Notes under the pieces: model-generated
Databases searched by the model: none
Told to the model about the DNA's origin: nothing
The model's input: only the letters and a program-made list of their open reading frames with translations
Origin: Bremia lactucae
Taxonomy: Eukaryota > Oomycota > Peronosporomycetes > Peronosporales > Peronosporaceae
Assembly (NCBI RefSeq): GCF_004359215.1
Contig: NC_090610.1
Location: forward strand, 9,542,510 to 9,558,867
Reading direction: 5' to 3'
DNA: 16,358 nucleotides
Translations under genes and position numbers: made by a program
Shown here: positions 1-8,690 of the stretch, in pieces
Numbering within the stretch: position 1 is the stretch's first letter
Layout: each line of letters starts with the position of its first letter

Positions 1-366
1 ATCGTATATACGGACCATGCGTCATTACGCACGGCCGTCAATAGCCCACACCTCTCGCAAAGAATGGCGAGGTGGCTATCCTTCTTCGCGGAGTATAACT
101 TCTCCGTCGAATATAAACCAGGACGACTTAATGTCGTCGCTGATGCGTTATCACGCCGACCCGATTTCGAGTCAGATGTGCACTCCAACAGTGAAATTAA
201 TCCCACTGTTGCAACACTCACTACGAGAGTTCCGTCATCAACCTTAGTTGATGACATAAAGAAAGCCTACACAGAAGATAAGGACCTTCTATGTTTAAAG
301 GATCATTTGATTAATCCATATGTAAAATCTTTCATCGCGGACGTGAGAAAACTTATCTCACAGTAA
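1..366 (+). pseudogene. pol: pol fragment A: RNase H C-terminus and start of integrase
   Basis: One frame runs from base 1 to the stop at 364-366. It carries the RNase H motif YTDHASL at the start (in frame from base 4), then the PHLSQRMARWL stretch and the terminal ADALSRR motif around 140-160. These are typical of Ty3/Gypsy RNase H, which removes the RNA strand during reverse transcription. The sequence then enters the linker to integrase. A 169-bp deletion relative to copy C at about 331/332 shifts the frame and removes the N-terminal part of the integrase zinc-binding region, including the first His of the HHCC motif. The frame therefore stops shortly after KSF. Copy C keeps this segment intact, so the deletion is specific to A. 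Confidence 0.88.
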
Positions 367-1620
367 GTCGCGACTTTTACTGGCCCCGCCAGTACCAGTT
401 CGTGCGTGAGTACATTCGTGCTTGCGAGATATGTCAACGGGTGAAGCCTAGCCCTTTATCCCGTGCACCTCTCCAATCTCTACCACTTCCGGCAGAATGT
501 TGGCAGTCCGTACCTATGGACTTCGGCTTCGGATTTTCCGAAGACGATCACAAAAAAATGGAATCCTTGTTTTTGTAGACAGATTCAGCAAGATGGTACA
601 TCTTGTTGCAGTACCATAGTCAATCACGGCTCCGGGCTGTGTCCGTGTCTTTATCGACTCGGTATTCAAACTGGTCTCGGATAGAGATCCAAGATTCACG
701 GCGGAGTTCTGGCAATCCGTGTTCCGATCTCTCCGAACGCGGCTGACTATGTCATCTTCTGATCATCGAGAGACAGATGGCCAGACAGAACGCGTAAATC
801 GCGTCCTCGAAGAGATGCTTCGAGATTACATCCAATATTATCCGAATTGGAGCGAGTTTTGGGACCGATGGTCGAATTCGCCATCAATAATTCGGTGCAT
901 GCGATTACAACGCATACACCGTTCTTCGTGAATGGCTTACGCCATCCTCGCATTCCCACCCAATTAGAGGGATCCTCTTGTTTAAGGGGGGTGGACTCGC
1001 ACGAGCAAAACCATTTCTGGCTCATGTTCATCACGCGTCGAAGTTAACAACGACGCGGGTGATGTCGATGACGAAGAAATCGACATCGAATACGAGAATG
1101 ATCTCATGGTACACACAAAGCGTACTGAAAAAGACAAAACAAATGAGTCAGCAGAAGAATTCCTGCTAAATCGAGAATCAATAATGCGTTTCGTTCAGGA
1201 TTCCAATGCTAACGCAGTGGACCGTCAGAAACGGAATGCAGACAAACATGGAAGAGCAAATGTTCATTTATTTAATATTAATGATCTAGTGCTACTCTCT
1301 ACGGTAAACTTACCTAAGCGATTAGTCACTCATGTGGGTAGCAGAAAGCTACTACCCAAGTCCAATCGGTAATTCCGTGTTCTGCGTCGCACAGGCAACG
1401 CGTACACAATAGAATTGCCACGTAGGATGCGAACACATCCTACGGTTTACGTTGATCGGCTCCGTCCGTACCATCAGTACGCATTTTTTTCCGAGAATGG
1501 ATCTGACCACCCTTTTCAAGAATCCCCAAAAGATTCTTTTTCTTGTTGTCACGAATCAGACTTTCATGCTGAATCTGGAGATTCTCATGTCGGGTCCGAA
1601 GATCCTTGAAACCAAGATGA
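367..1620 (+). pseudogene. pol: Integrase A, multiply frameshifted
   Basis: The remaining zinc-finger half (CEICQRVKP, about 424-450) is followed by the core. The catalytic residues survive: Asp in PMDFGFGF at 519-521, Asp in SDRDPRF at 680-682 and Glu in DGQTERVNR at 788-790, a D-X35-E spacing. A frameshift at the A-run 552-558 leads to TAG at 577-579. The stretch before VSDRD lacks the usual HGLP-type segment, and another frameshift falls in the WSEFW region near 860. Downstream pieces are FAINNSVHA (about 880-905), DRQKRNADKHGRANVH (about 1220-1270), LLPKSNR (the GPF-type region, broken by TAA at 1370-1372) and RRMRTHPTVYVDRLRPYHQY (about 1420-1480). An acidic, Ser-rich linker follows. The family function is insertion of element cDNA into the host genome; this copy cannot encode an active enzyme. 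Confidence 0.88.
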
Positions 1621-1853
1621 GCGGAAGACAGCTCACGAAGAGCATGATATTTCCGTTCGTACTCCAACATTGAGTACGCACTCTTCGAACGGTTTTCCAG
1701 CCATTCGATCTGCCCCAACAAGTGACGTTTACCGCGCTTGTGTTCAAGTTTCCCCTCTAATACATGGAGGTAGCGATCGAGTTTATCGATCTTCGACTCT
1801 AGATCCGACACGCAGTTCGGATCGAAATTTTTCCTCGTCTACCACAACCATAG

Positions 1854-2105
1854 GTGGATTCCCTCGGTGGTCAACGTTTCCTTGTGGAGCGTATTCTTAA
1901 CCACCGTGATGTGAAGGGGCAGCGAACGAGTGATCTGGTTCAGTGGCGCGGTTATCCACCTTTGCATGACAGCTGGGAGCCTCGTTTTCAGCTAATTGTT
2001 GACGTTGAGGGCCTCGTCTGTCAGACTCATCCGATGGATCAGAAGGTCCATCGGAAAACATGCGCCCGCGCGAAAGTTCTTCGCGCTGGGATCAAGGCCA
2101 TGTAG
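1854..2105 (+). pseudogene. Integrase C-terminal chromodomain, element A
   Basis: This is an uninterrupted frame of 83 codons ending at TAG. It contains FLVERIL, then LVQWRGYPPLHDSWEP and IVDVEGLV. This is the chromodomain pattern: an N-terminal strand, the WRGY core and the SWEP turn with its aromatic Trp. In Ty3/Gypsy elements of this class the chromodomain sits at the integrase C-terminus and directs insertion to marked chromatin. It is joined to the integrase by a Ser-rich linker (about 1480-1850) whose frame is broken in this copy, so the listed ATG is only an internal Met. The frame runs past the deletion junction near 2068, so its last residues are not original. Confidence 0.82.
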
Positions 2106-2712
2106 CTTTGTCGCAATAAATAAAGGATATTTATTGTGATGAGCAGTCTCTCCAGACAAGCTACTGACTAGCTGTTCGGGCAAATGCCTCGGCTTCTTCT
2201 CATGGGCAAGACGAAACATTTGATTGTCTACGCTCCCCTGAGTGGTACCCACTGAAGCTGGGGTACCGCAAGAACTTTTATTACAATGGCTTACGCCATC
2301 GTCATCACCACGCACAGCGATAAGTGCGGGTGACGGCACGGGAGACGGTCCTGGCGATGAGAGTCATCCTCATCGCCTATCAAACATGCTATACCGAACG
2401 CTATTAGCACGTCTATCCGATTAAGCCCCCTCATTCGAAGGCTTATAGTCAGCCGCGTGACGACAATCAGGCGACTCTTCTGCTCTCCTGAGTCAGCCAT
2501 TTCGTCTGACTTGTATTTATAGTCGACCTTCCAAAGAGGGGTCGCACTCACGTGGTGACGCACCACGTGCACTTGCAACATCTAGTTTTGCGAGAGAAGA
2601 TGATATTACGGCAGACGAAACGTCTGCCGCAAGAGATAATAATGCGTCGCCCGCGGATGATTGTGCCGCAGCCAAAGGCGCCGCACTATTCCTATTCGCA
2701 TGGACTCGTTAA
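2068..2712 (-). pseudogene. Relic of an antisense ORF between pol and the 3' LTR (element A)
   Basis: On the minus strand an Ala/Ser-rich N-terminal part (LLSLAADVSSAV, about 2600-2640) is followed after several stops by a clean stretch below 2339. That stretch contains SSLSGETAHHNKYPLFIATK and LHGLDPSAKNFRA. Copy C has the same protein (SLSGETTPHNKYP, LHGLDPSAKNFRA) in the equivalent place, and the A/C differences are mostly conservative. A lacks about 372 bp after the FRA motif, so the frame then reads into the antisense of the chromodomain. I recognise no domain. The sense strand here has no comparable frame, so I take the minus strand as the coding one. Confidence 0.6.
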
Positions 2713-2820
2713 CCATGCGATAGAATTCTCAATGATGGTTCTGACCAATCCACATCGTTATCAAGTAAGTCGTCTTATAGGGACTACTCTATTCAAAGAC
2801 AGTCAGAGTGATTGTAGTTT

Positions 2821-2833
2821 GAGGAAGGGGTGA
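2821..2833 (+). promoter_or_regulatory. Polypurine tract of element A
   Basis: The purine run GAGGAAGGGG lies three bases before the LTR start, where LTR elements prime plus-strand DNA synthesis. Confidence 0.7.
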
Positions 2834-3268
2834 TGTAACGGGGTGTATCTTTACATGAAATTAACACTCATAGGTTGTTCATTAATTTTTTTTAAAAGGT
2901 AGATCATATTTAATGAATATTACTTTACATAGTAATATTCGGAGAGAATATCCATTGGTAGATAAAGATCATATCTACTTGCTCCACGGTCCAGTTAGCA
3001 CTGGACACGCGCAAAGAGAGAGACAGATAAGACTTTATTACATGTTCTGTATTAGCATATGACAAATTTAGTATTAAATAGATAGAATCAAAAAGAACTT
3101 GATTATATTAAATACAGTTTACTTTAACCCACTTTAAAGCAAGTGTTTCCAAGAGAGTCTTCCTTTGCACGTACTTGGGACGTGCAGTGACGTGCGGCAC
3201 CACTCGCACTGGAGCAGTGCGAAGTGAACTTGTACTGAAGCAGTAGAAGTCTGCAGTGCCCCGTTACA
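2834..3268 (+). repeat. 3' LTR of element A (435 bp)
   Basis: It starts TGTAACGGGG and ends CCCCGTTACA, a perfect 10-bp terminal inverted repeat with TG...CA ends, directly after the polypurine tract. The inner part is AT-rich. The last 110 bp contain successive stem-loops: 3167-3185, 3201-3226 and 3228-3250 (one mismatch in the last). It aligns with the LTR of element C (12183-12630), but with many substitutions and indels. Confidence 0.88.
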
Positions 3269-3781
3269 ACATATGGAAGGGTTGTTTCTACTTCCTCTGT
3301 TAACCAATTTGATCGGTACCTAAGCAATCGAAATGATCGAACTTCAATGCGTAGGCTGACATCCCCGCGCATATTCACCTGACATTGTCCTGGCACAAAT
3401 GTGTACAAAACCGAAGAGCTAAGCTTCATTCAACGGCGAAAATTTATCACCACATGTGAACCACGCGAATGGTGTCAGCGGATATTGGTTTCGACAGGCA
3501 ATCACGACGTTGAGGTTGAAGCACAAGACCTGCAAAGGTAAGGAGCGACGACATCTGATAAGCCGGACTGATGATAAGTAGGACAAGGACTGCCGGACGT
3601 CACGTCGTAACATCACATGGTGATGGGCGGAATCGGGCGTACTTAATACGATCCGGACATGGTATGGTTGTAGCAACGTTTGTTTGCATGCTGTAGTGTT
3701 AATGAAGAGGGAGATTGACACAAACATATTTTTCACTTTTACTTTTAACAACTTGTGCAAAATACGTGCTTACATGTAACA
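3269..3781 (+). repeat. Probable 3' part of the 5' LTR of element D
   Basis: No coding frame is convincing here. The stretch ends ...CATGTAACA at 3781, just before a PBS-like GGTTATGAGCC and a gag start codon, so it should be the end of a 5' LTR. Its beginning was removed by element A, whose LTR ends at 3268. The terminal part (3743-3781: AACAACTTGTGCAAA, then ACGTGC and TAACA) resembles the end of the LTR at 5340-6113, while the rest does not. Confidence 0.5.
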
Positions 3782-3785
3782 GGTT

Positions 3786-4286
3786 ATGAGCCGGAGTACG
3801 CGTGCTGGTGGTGCAGGAAGGTAGGATGTTCCTGCTGTGGCAATCTAAGACCCTAATAGGATCGCCGACCACCATTTTGAAGAAGATTCGGCATCTCCCG
3901 AGACGGGGATGGAAAGGGGGTGACGATGCTCGGGGACCTATCCGATCGGATGAATTTGATGGAGATCCCGAAGGGACTCGGTGGAGTCAAGTATTCTTAA
4001 TTCGTTCTTGGGACCCGGGGTAGGGTTAAACCTTCAAGTTTTGGAGCGTACCCCCCCCCTCCCATCGCGAGTGGGTGTACCGGACGGACATCAGCTAAAA
4101 CTAGCTCTGCGACCCTTTGAAGGGAAGGAGCTGTCTCAAGGAGTAAGCGGTGGTTTCCTGGCTTGGGGCAAGGAATCTGTCCGTCAAGTTGGTTTATCGG
4201 AACGCGCCTGTGGATTTTTGTGGCCGGAAGATGTCAAGGTCGACGTACTCGGACAACACCTTGCTGGCAAGGCGCAGACGTATTAG
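3786..4286 (+). pseudogene. gag: gag fragment of element D
   Basis: The frame opening with ATG at 3786 (MSRSTRAGGAGR) is broken by in-frame stops at 3822, 3846, 3921, 3951 and 3957, then stays open in the same frame to TAG at 4284-4286. The open part holds the capsid-like region: LALRPFEGKEL, FLAWGKESVRQVG, LSERACGF and VKVDVLGQHLAGKAQTY. This matches the start of the retrotransposon Gag domain of oomycete-type Gypsy elements as I know the family. Gag builds the particle in which cDNA is made. The fragment ends in the middle of the domain, and no zinc knuckle follows. The sequence after 4286 does not continue Gag, which implies an internal deletion. Confidence 0.7.
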
Positions 4287-5039
4287 AGCACACTACTCTA
4301 TTACCTTCGTTTGCTTGCGTGTTCACCCATGTGTCGGGCGGTATTGTACCCCCTGCTTCTTCTCATCACGCCGCTCCTGTTAGTCCATACGGAACCATCG
4401 GAGCGGAAACTGGTGCTCCTTCTCATAGCCAGACACCAGGTCCGATACGTCGGCGCGCAGCACGTCGACCAGTTCTCAAGAATGAAAACTCTTTAGGTAT
4501 CCTCCCTTCTGGACGAGGATTCAATACTTCTTTTGCACGGAGCGGTGAGCAACCAACCTTATTACAAGAAGGCGGTGAGCAACCAACCTTCCAACAAGGA
4601 AAGGTTGGCTCCCAGCCACATCCATCAGTGCCGGTGGCGCTTGATAGGAGCGGCGATTTCGCCCACCTTCTTGCGGCAGCCTATCTTGCATCCGCAGGCG
4701 GTGTGCGCTGCTGAACGACGGATCGAGGATCTCGAAAGTCAAGTCTCGCGACTGACTTCGGCTCTTCACGATGTCCGAGCGAAGGATCGCCAGGGTTACC
4801 AAAGGCTGAAACTTCGGCTAGAACTTTTGGAGAAGCTGTTGCTGAGAATTACGCATTACGCGCGGGATATCCCTCGCTCTCCAAGCTCATATCGCGGTGG
4901 GGGGAATCATTCAACTGGAAGTCTTTTAACTTCCCCGTCTCCCTCACCCGACCGACGCTCGACTCACAGTGGTCTCCTTAGTCGAAAGGGGTATGTGATC
5001 TCTTCTGGATCTACATTTTACATCCTCACTGCGAAGTGA
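4287..5039 (+). pseudogene. Pro/Ser-rich plus coiled-coil reading frame of element D, unassigned
   Basis: After the gag stop a different frame is open from about 4287 to TGA at 4712. It is rich in Pro, Ser and Ala (SSHHAAPVSPYGTIGAETG, SQTPGPIRRRAARRP) and contains two 10-residue repeats of the GEQPT type. One frame change near 4700 continues it into a charged, heptad-like stretch (RRIEDLESQVSRLTSALHD ... LKLRLELLEKLLLRI, about 4716-4850), then a Ser/Pro-rich tail ending at TGA 5037-5039. This looks like coding sequence with one frameshift rather than chance. I recognise no family; it could be a displaced Gag N-terminal region, which often has a coiled coil, or an extra ORF. Confidence 0.45.
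4542..4601 (+). repeat. Two tandem copies of a 30-bp unit
   Basis: GCGGTGAGCAACCAACCTT occurs at 4542-4560 and again at 4572-4590, a period of 30 bp or 10 codons, in frame. It encodes two (S/G)GEQPT-type repeats. The second copy continues into a hairpin at 4583-4608 with arms CCAACCTT and AAGGTTGG. Confidence 0.85.
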
Positions 5040-5339
5040 GATAAGTCATTAAGCCCGGTTAGCAATGCGACAGCAGCATCAGTAACTGTCAGTTTTGCAA
5101 CTTGTGTATTACGCGACGGCAACGTTTTGTCGCTGTGCGTGCGCTTCGTGCGTGGTTGTGTGGGTGTCTTCGCAGACTAACCATCAGCTTTGCCCCTCTT
5201 AGGGATGAAGATGTATACACCCTGGTTGCTAAGAGTCGATAAGACGACTAAAAGCGGCGTGTAAAGCAGCTCGCGGTTCCTCGTTCCTCCTGTTAATGAT
5301 TTTACAAGAAATGTAAAAAAAATCTCAAAGAGGGGGTGG
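5040..5339 (+). other. Non-coding 3' region of element D with polypurine tract
   Basis: No frame in this stretch looks like protein. It ends in the purine run AAAGAGGGGG (5327-5336) followed by TGG and the LTR start at 5340, which fits a plus-strand priming site. Confidence 0.6.
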
Positions 5340-6113
5340 TGTAACGGGCTAAAGTTGGCCTATATTACGCAAACCCATTAGTACACCTTTTTAACTTAAA
5401 GAAATGGTAAAAACAAATATTTTCTTGGGAAATATTTGGACCTGTGGCTCCCATAGTGACCCCACCCCTCGTGTATGTGATGCACATAGGTGCAATAACA
5501 TTGGAAGCGATGACGGCTAGCGTCATCGGTAATCCGAGGTATTCAAAATAATACGCTCGCAATATAGGGATGCGCATCTACAGAAGTGGCATCTATTTAT
5601 TGATTAAAAGTTATAATTTTTAATCTGATTAAACATTAATTCGTCTTAAAACTACTTCTTAGTGAACAAGTGCGCGCGTGAAGCCGGATTATCGCTTCCG
5701 TGGCGACACTTCTACTAAGGCTCTTAGTTCGTTGGGTGCGGTCACTTAGGCGCCCACCAATTACCTCACTCCATGTGAGAGAGGACGGTCAAGCCGCTTC
5801 ATCACTGTGCATGAAAAGTGTGTGCTTAAGTAGAGCGTGGCTGCTATAGTAGCTCCCACCTACATTGTCCATGTCGCTTGATACATCCCAGATCCAGTCG
5901 ATTTATAATTCGGACTTCTCCATTCACTGGTGGTTGTTTGCGTTGCGCAGGATCCATGTCATTAACAGTCAACTGCAATGTATTTTTCATCGGGATTCTG
6001 CTGAGTGCTTCGCCAAACCAAATCGCTCAAAAAGTTCTCCATAATATTTAGTCGGGTGAAATCTTGTTCTCCTTTATATCTAACAACTTGTGCAAACGTG
6101 CATACACTTAACA
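5340..6113 (+). repeat. 3' LTR of element D (about 774 bp)
   Basis: It starts TGTAACGGGCTAAAG after a polypurine tract and is taken to end ...CACTTAACA at 6113, by similarity of that end (AACAACTTGTGCAAACGTGC) to the end of the 5' LTR at 3781. It has no coding frame. It contains clean hairpins at 5508-5528 (arms CGATGACG/CGTCATCG) and 5602-5625 (GATTAAAA/TTTTAATC). The 3' boundary is less certain than the start. Confidence 0.65.
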
Positions 6114-6620
6114 ATAGGTATTTCTCTTTTCAGGATGGATAGAGGCTTCGGTCCAAGCCAATAAGCGATACGAGTATGGACGAATTGCTCAATTTCTAAC
6201 GAGATAGTTAATTTCGTAACTTGAAAAATTATTTTTTTTGACAATAGTATAGATTCAATTATTATCAACGTTCTTTTCACGGATGTACTAAAACTGCATG
6301 CTCTTGTAACTGCATCCGATTCTTCTACTGGGACGATTTTTATCAGGTTTCTTCAGATTTTTACATATGTAACAATAATTTATTTGAAGGGAGGCTAACG
6401 GTACCTGAGCATTGATTACAATAATGCCCTTTTTTACACAGCTAAAAAAATGCTATAAGTGATTATACTGAAAATACAGGCTCATGCAATAAAAATTCCG
6501 TCCGGCTGCGACGGTTGAGCGTTTTACGTATGGGCGCCCGAATAAATTACTGCGAGTGTCCTCGTTTTCTTGCGACCTGAGGACTGACAAACTCGTTGTA
6601 ATAACGATTCATTGAATTCT
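6114..6620. other. AT-rich unassigned spacer
   Basis: I see no convincing coding frame, LTR boundary or RNA gene on either strand. If element B ever had a 5' LTR here, it is not recognisable: nothing resembles the LTR at 11449-12171. Confidence 0.5.
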
Positions 6621-6622
6621 GA

Positions 6623-7113
6623 AAGCATTGTTGGCCTAAGGCCAATCATCAAGGGTGCAATATCCCTGAGATACGTGGAGTAACACGTCTAAGTCTACCG
6701 GGTATGGTCAGCCGAGGTGGCATCATACTGAGTGTCAGTAGTGACACTGTTGGCAGTTCGCCAGGGCATTTTTGGTCAAACCCTTCTAATGCACGTGAAG
6801 CGACACGTAAACGTTCGCTGAATAAGGAAGTTTAGTTACCTAACTACTTGTCGGATGTCAAATTAGACACCAGGTCTTATATAGAACCAATACAGGCTGG
6901 AAAATCCGGGACGTGAATGTCCCGGCCTCTAAGAGGCGCATTGTCTTCACTCCAAGACTGGAGAGACACAAGCATGTATACCCTCGCAAAGTGATACGAG
7001 TGAGCAATTACACACGCTTGTAAATGGTGAGACCGGTAACGTTGAGGGGGAAGTTAGTTTTGCGGCAATCCCTTCGTTACATGCTCTTTTAGAGCTAGAC
7101 GAAATATCTATAT
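6623..7113 (+). pseudogene. Degenerate gag/protease-to-RT leader of element B
   Basis: Two open stretches precede the RT. The first, 6623-6835, includes HCWPKANHQGC, which could be a decayed CCHC zinc knuckle lacking its second Cys; this is a weak reading. The second, about 6933-7113, includes SEQLHTLVNGETGNVEGEV and [10 protein letters not shown] and leads into the RT frame through a one-base shift near 7113. I do not see a protease D-(S/T)-G motif. Confidence 0.35.
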
Positions 7114-8101
7114 ATGAGTGCGGGCCAAGCCTTAAAGGCTGGCGACTTATCTGAGATGGTTGTCATTCGACCAACAGTTGAGTTAAACTCATCGTCACTT
7201 CTAGACGAAGCTGTCGTGGATGCCACAAAAGCTGCACTTAATGCGCGAAATGGGTCATCGAGCCTTAAAGATCCTATGGATCCCTTTCATTCCTTGATTA
7301 AGAAATTCCAAGATGTGGTATGTAATAATCCACCATCTGCTTTACCTCCGGATAGAGGTGTTCGTCATGAAATTGACTTGGTTCCGGGAACCAAATACTG
7401 TGTCACAAGACAATGGCCTTTACCAAAGGAGCAGTGTGACGTCATTGACGATTTCATCCGTGCTAAGCATGAGGCTGGAATGGTACGAGAGAGCAAATCT
7501 CCTCATTCGACACCCAAATTTTGTGTCAAAAACCAAAATGGTAAATGGCGCATTGTACATGCTTATAATAAGCTTAACGGTGCCACAATACCAGCACAAA
7601 CCCCCCATTCTTAGAAAGGATGTTCTTCAGAACAATATGGTGGGATGTACAATGTACAGTGCACTGGACTTAGTCGATGGTCACTACCAACTGCTCATGC
7701 AAGCTAGCGATATCCCGCTTACAGCAGTTAGCACACCAAGCGTTATGTTATGGGAGTGTTGGCTATGCCACAAGGGCTTTTCAATGCCCCGGCAACATTT
7801 AATCGTCTAGTGACGCAACTTTTTCGCCCTCATCGAGGTTATGCACAGACTTAATTCGATGACATTTTTGTCCATAGTCGTGTGGAGCAGGGTCGGTGGG
7901 ATATAGAAAACCATTTGGACCATTTGCGAGCAGTGCTCGAGTGTATGCGCACAAATAAATTGTATGCCAATGCATCAAATTCATTTTTGGTGCAGACGAA
8001 ATTCCTTTTTTAGGATGCTTCATTGGAAAGCGAGGCCTTAGAGCGGATCCCGCTAAGATAAAAGCCATAGTAGATTGGCCGGTTCTTAAAAACAAAAGGA
8101 T
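7114..8101 (+). pseudogene. pol: Reverse transcriptase, element B
   Basis: The first frame, 7114-7614, carries the RT N-terminus: [43 protein letters not shown] and [14 protein letters not shown]. An extra C in the C-run near 7600 causes TAG at 7612-7614. The next frame carries SALDLVDGHYQLLM, with the conserved Asp of motif A. After another shift comes NAPATFNRLVTQLF and then the active-site region at 7849-7866, where the expected YFDD reads stop-FDD: the Tyr codon is TAA at 7852-7854. A further shift near 7980 gives FIFGADEIPFLGCFIGKRG and KIKAIVDWPV. The RT would copy element RNA into cDNA. At least four lesions make this copy inactive. Confidence 0.92.
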
Positions 8102-8690
8102 TTGCGTAAGTTGTTGGGTCTCGCCAATTATTTACACAAATATAGTGAGAATTACGCTGGTATGGCTAGGCCATTATCTAATTCCTTAAAAAGGATACAG
8201 AATGGTGCTGGACTAGCACCGAACATAATATTTTCCGAGCAGGTAAGGATAGTCTTATCCATGCCCCGATCCTGGTATTGCCAAATCCAAATTGGCCTTT
8301 CAGTGTCGTCTGTGCCATTGGTAGTGCTCTGTTACAAACAGATGCTGATGGGCGTGAACGTGTTATTGCGTTCGAGTCTAGACAGCTTAAAGCTGCAAAA
8401 AAGAACTGCCCAGTTCATGACAAGAGTTACTTGCTATGAAGTATGCTCTCGTCAAATTCAGAGTTCATCTGCTCGGCTCTAAGCCGTTTGTGATATATAC
8501 AGATCACGCGTCATTACGCACGGCGACTTATTCGCCCCATCTCTCACAGAGAATGGTCCGATGGCTATCTTTTTTAGCGGAATACAGCTTCGAGGTGAAG
8601 TATAAGCTCGGCAAGCAGACTGCTTTGGCCGATGCGTTATCACGCAGGCTGGATTATGAGCTCTCTCATTTAACGACTATCATGTCGCCT
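8102..8690 (+). pseudogene. pol: RT connection and RNase H, element B
   Basis: KDLRKLLGLANYLHKYSENY and GMARPLSN mark the connection after RT. Frame changes follow near 8190 and 8425. The RNase H part has WPFSVVC directly followed by AIGSALLQT. The CDASDF block found in copy C (FHVVCDASDFAIG) is missing in frame, about 15 bp, which deletes the first catalytic Asp. Then come CPVHDKS, KYALVKFRVHLLG, YTDHASLRTA and ADALSRR, so the later conserved motifs remain. The family role is removal of RNA from the RNA-DNA hybrid. Confidence 0.88.

Larger units (their letters stand above)
1..3268 (+). mobile_element. Element A: 3' part of a chromodomain Ty3/Gypsy LTR retrotransposon
   Basis: The order seen is RNase H C-terminus, integrase, chromodomain, antisense-ORF relic, polypurine tract and 3' LTR. 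This is the domain order of Ty3/Gypsy elements with chromodomain integrases. The 5' half lies outside the window. Compared with copy C, A carries a 169-bp deletion at about 331/332 (C 15507-15675 absent) and a deletion of about 372 bp near 2068 (C 13378-13749 absent). The 3' LTR is followed by ACATA, a candidate target-site duplication that cannot be checked without the 5' end. Confidence 0.9.
3269..6113 (+). mobile_element. Element D: gag-bearing LTR element without pol
   Basis: The layout is an LTR 3' end, a short PBS-like sequence, a gag start with gag core, a Pro/Ser-rich coiled-coil frame, a polypurine tract and a 3' LTR. No protease, RT, RNase H or integrase motif occurs between 3786 and 5339. 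D is therefore either a deletion derivative or a non-autonomous element relying on enzymes from others. Its 5' LTR appears cut by the insertion of A. The two LTRs resemble each other only near their 3' ends, so the 5' and 3' parts may come from different families. Confidence 0.65.

Noticed and set aside
1440..1811. Minus-strand ORF of 123 codons with a strong coiled-coil look, also present in copy C at 14139-14489 (+ strand)
   Set aside because: The pol strand in the same place encodes the acidic, Ser-rich linker between integrase and chromodomain in a frame continuous with YVDRLRPYHQY, in both copies (HPFQESPKDS, HPFQESSKDS). The antisense heptad look follows from complementing Ser/Glu/His-rich codons. 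It remains open in both copies, so it is not completely excluded.
3124..3760. Two minus-strand ORFs of 101 and 113 codons
   Set aside because: The first lies largely inside the A LTR and the second in LTR-type sequence. Neither has a protein-like composition or recognisable motif.
5365..5577. Minus-strand ORF of 70 codons inside the D LTR
   Set aside because: It is within an LTR bounded by a polypurine tract and TG start and has no supporting motif.
6080..6280. Minus-strand ORF of 66 codons at the end of the D LTR
   Set aside because: AT-rich, crosses the LTR boundary, and has no protein-like features.
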